A stretch of DNA of 5,446 nt from Planctomycetaceae bacterium UBA6894 (lineage in GTDB: Bacteria > Planctomycetota > Planctomycetia > Gemmatales > Gemmataceae), in NCBI GenBank assembly GCA_002451275.1, contig DKBS01000187.1, positions 1-5,446 on the forward strand, in the 5' to 3' direction. Numbering within the stretch: position 1 is the stretch's first letter; each line of letters begins with the position of its first letter. Below the pieces are notes generated by a model, which had not been told where the DNA came from, searched no databases, and saw nothing but the letters and a program-made list of their open reading frames with translations. This document shows, piece after piece, positions 4,598 through 5,446 of the stretch. The translations under genes were made by a program, and so were the position numbers.

Positions 4598-5446
4598 ATG
4601 CATATCTGTGCCGGGCCATGGCATTCGGGTGATCGCTTAACCATCCCTATTCGATGGCCTGTTGCCTTTTTGTTCTGCACCTTCTGGTGGGCCCTCAATA
4701 CTAACGCGACGGCCCAGGAACGGTTTGTCCCCCTGGGCAGGGAATCACCCGGCCTCACCCAGGAGCAAATAGACGCGATCCTTCGCGCCCAGGGGCGCTC
4801 CACTCCAGCCGTTCCCCACTGGTCCAATTTCTTGCCCGGTGGAAAGATGTCCGGCCTGCCCGGGGGAGTGGGGTTTGGGTTGGGTTGGATGGGAGCCCTG
4901 GCAGGAAATATTCCCAAGGGACAGCCCCCTGGGCCCCCCGGTGTGCCCGGAAACCTGGCTGAACTTCTTAAGCTGATGCAAAAAGGACAGCCGGGCTCGG
5001 GCCTTGATCCGCTGGCTTTGAAAAAAATGATGGAGGCCTTCGGCTCGCTTGGTGGTGGAGTTCGCGGCCTGTCGCCCATGGAGATGGGGCAATGGGTGCA
5101 GTTGTTGGCAAGGCTTTCCGGCAACCAGGACGAACTGGCCAAATTGCACCCCGAATTGGACTGGGCCAAACTGAAGCCTCTGCTGGACAGGATAAACACC
5201 CAACGCGCAGCCGGAATAGAGGGCAAGGACCTGCTCGTCCTCAAAAGCCTTTTGGAAAGATTGACCAGCCAGGCGAATGGATCCTTCAGCCTGCAGGACC
5301 TCGGGGCCATGAAGGGCCTGCTCGACCGAATCAACACAGGTGAAAACGGGTTTCCCTCAGCCGGGGGAATTCCGGGTTTTTCCAACGGCCTGCCCAAGAC
5401 GGGGGGAGCCACCCTGGAAAGCCTGGGGATCACCCCGGAGAACATT
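4598..5446 (+). CDS. Exported Gly/Pro-rich protein with 23-residue repeats (3' end outside window)
   Basis: This frame is open from ATG 4598 through the right edge, so at least 283 residues are present and the C-terminus is missing. Function is unknown. The N-terminus looks like a signal peptide: a long n-region with Arg13 and Arg19, a hydrophobic core PVAFLFCTFWWAL (21-33), and a likely cleavage after ATA (37-39), leaving a mature start QERFVPLG. A Gly/Pro-rich stretch follows (79-118), including a short collagen-like GPPGVPG (112-118). From about 120 the protein turns helical, with repeated LL-x-x-[LI] patterns. Three 23-residue units start at 192, 215 and 238: LKPLLDRINTQ, LKSLLERLTSQ and MKGLLDRINTG. 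The start is uncertain: the nearest Shine-Dalgarno (AGGGAG, 4577-4582) is 15 bases from ATG 4598 but only seven from an out-of-frame ATG at 4590. The gene lies 100 bases after the Cys-rich gene with no strong terminator between them, so it may belong to the same transcript. Confidence 0.75.
   Translation, partial: MHICAGPWHSGDRLTIPIRWPVAFLFCTFWWALNTNATAQERFVPLGRESPGLTQEQIDAILRAQGRSTPAVPHWSNFLPGGKMSGLPGGVGFGLGWMGALAGNIPKGQPPGPPGVPGNLAELLKLMQKGQPGSGLDPLALKKMMEAFGSLGGGVRGLSPMEMGQWVQLLARLSGNQDELAKLHPELDWAKLKPLLDRINTQRAAGIEGKDLLVLKSLLERLTSQANGSFSLQDLGAMKGLLDRINTGENGFPSAGGIPGFSNGLPKTGGATLESLGITPENI
5171..5377 (+). repeat. Three degenerate 69-bp (23-codon) tandem repeats within the last gene
   Basis: Units start at 5171, 5240 and 5309, exactly 69 bases apart. 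At protein level the first 11 residues of each align as LKPLLDRINTQ, LKSLLERLTSQ and MKGLLDRINTG, and D-L recurs at positions 20-21 in the first two. The third unit fades into Gly/Pro-rich sequence. The DNA copies are clearly diverged, so this is an old protein repeat rather than a recent duplication. Confidence 0.6.

Noticed and set aside
4709..4951. Possible collagen-like domain in the last gene
   Set aside because: Only a very short GPPGVPG stretch fits the G-x-y pattern; the rest of the Gly/Pro-rich region is not in triplet register.
3913..5445. A 510-codon open frame on the - strand running to the right edge
   Set aside because: It runs antisense across three + strand genes that have signal peptides, ribosome binding sites and recognisable family motifs. 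Its product is rich in Arg, Pro, Ser and Gly with no domain pattern, as expected for a shadow frame in GC-rich DNA.

Overview
The window is a moderately GC-rich bacterial segment with every convincing gene on the + strand. The best guess for the source is a planctomycete (Planctomycetota). This is an inference: it rests on the N-terminal sequence style of the outer-membrane efflux protein (a lipoprotein-type signal followed by YVNNGYKVGPQY and RPPAPVAQDW), on the short secreted Cys-rich protein with D-x-Y-C motifs beside it, and on the look of the first hypothetical protein. None of these was checked by a search.

Left part (1-2360). The window opens inside a Rho-independent terminator of a gene lying to the left. 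A 248-residue soluble protein of unknown function (130-876) follows, then, after 39 bases, a complete fold-type I PLP-dependent aminotransferase (916-2178). These two probably form one transcript. A good sigma70-type promoter overlaps the aminotransferase stop codon and drives a class II tRNA-Ser(GCU) gene (2213-2301), which ends in a strong 12-bp hairpin terminator with a T-run.

Right part (2361-5446). A likely envelope gene cluster begins here. It has an outer-membrane factor of the TolC/NodT efflux family (2513-4150) with a lipoprotein-like signal and a Pro-rich tail. Next comes a 109-residue exported Cys-rich protein (4168-4497) built on three copies of a G-C-(x)-D-x-Y motif, tightly linked to the efflux gene. 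After a 100-base gap, a third exported protein (4598 to beyond the right edge) starts with a signal peptide, has a Gly/Pro-rich segment, and then a helical region with a 23-residue tandem repeat. No inner-membrane pump or periplasmic adaptor is inside the window, so the transported substrate cannot be told.

No mobile elements, CRISPR arrays, rRNA genes or clear pseudogenes were seen. The most interesting material is the pair of small or unfamiliar exported proteins behind the efflux channel gene. Their repeat structures are visible in the sequence, but their functions are unknown.
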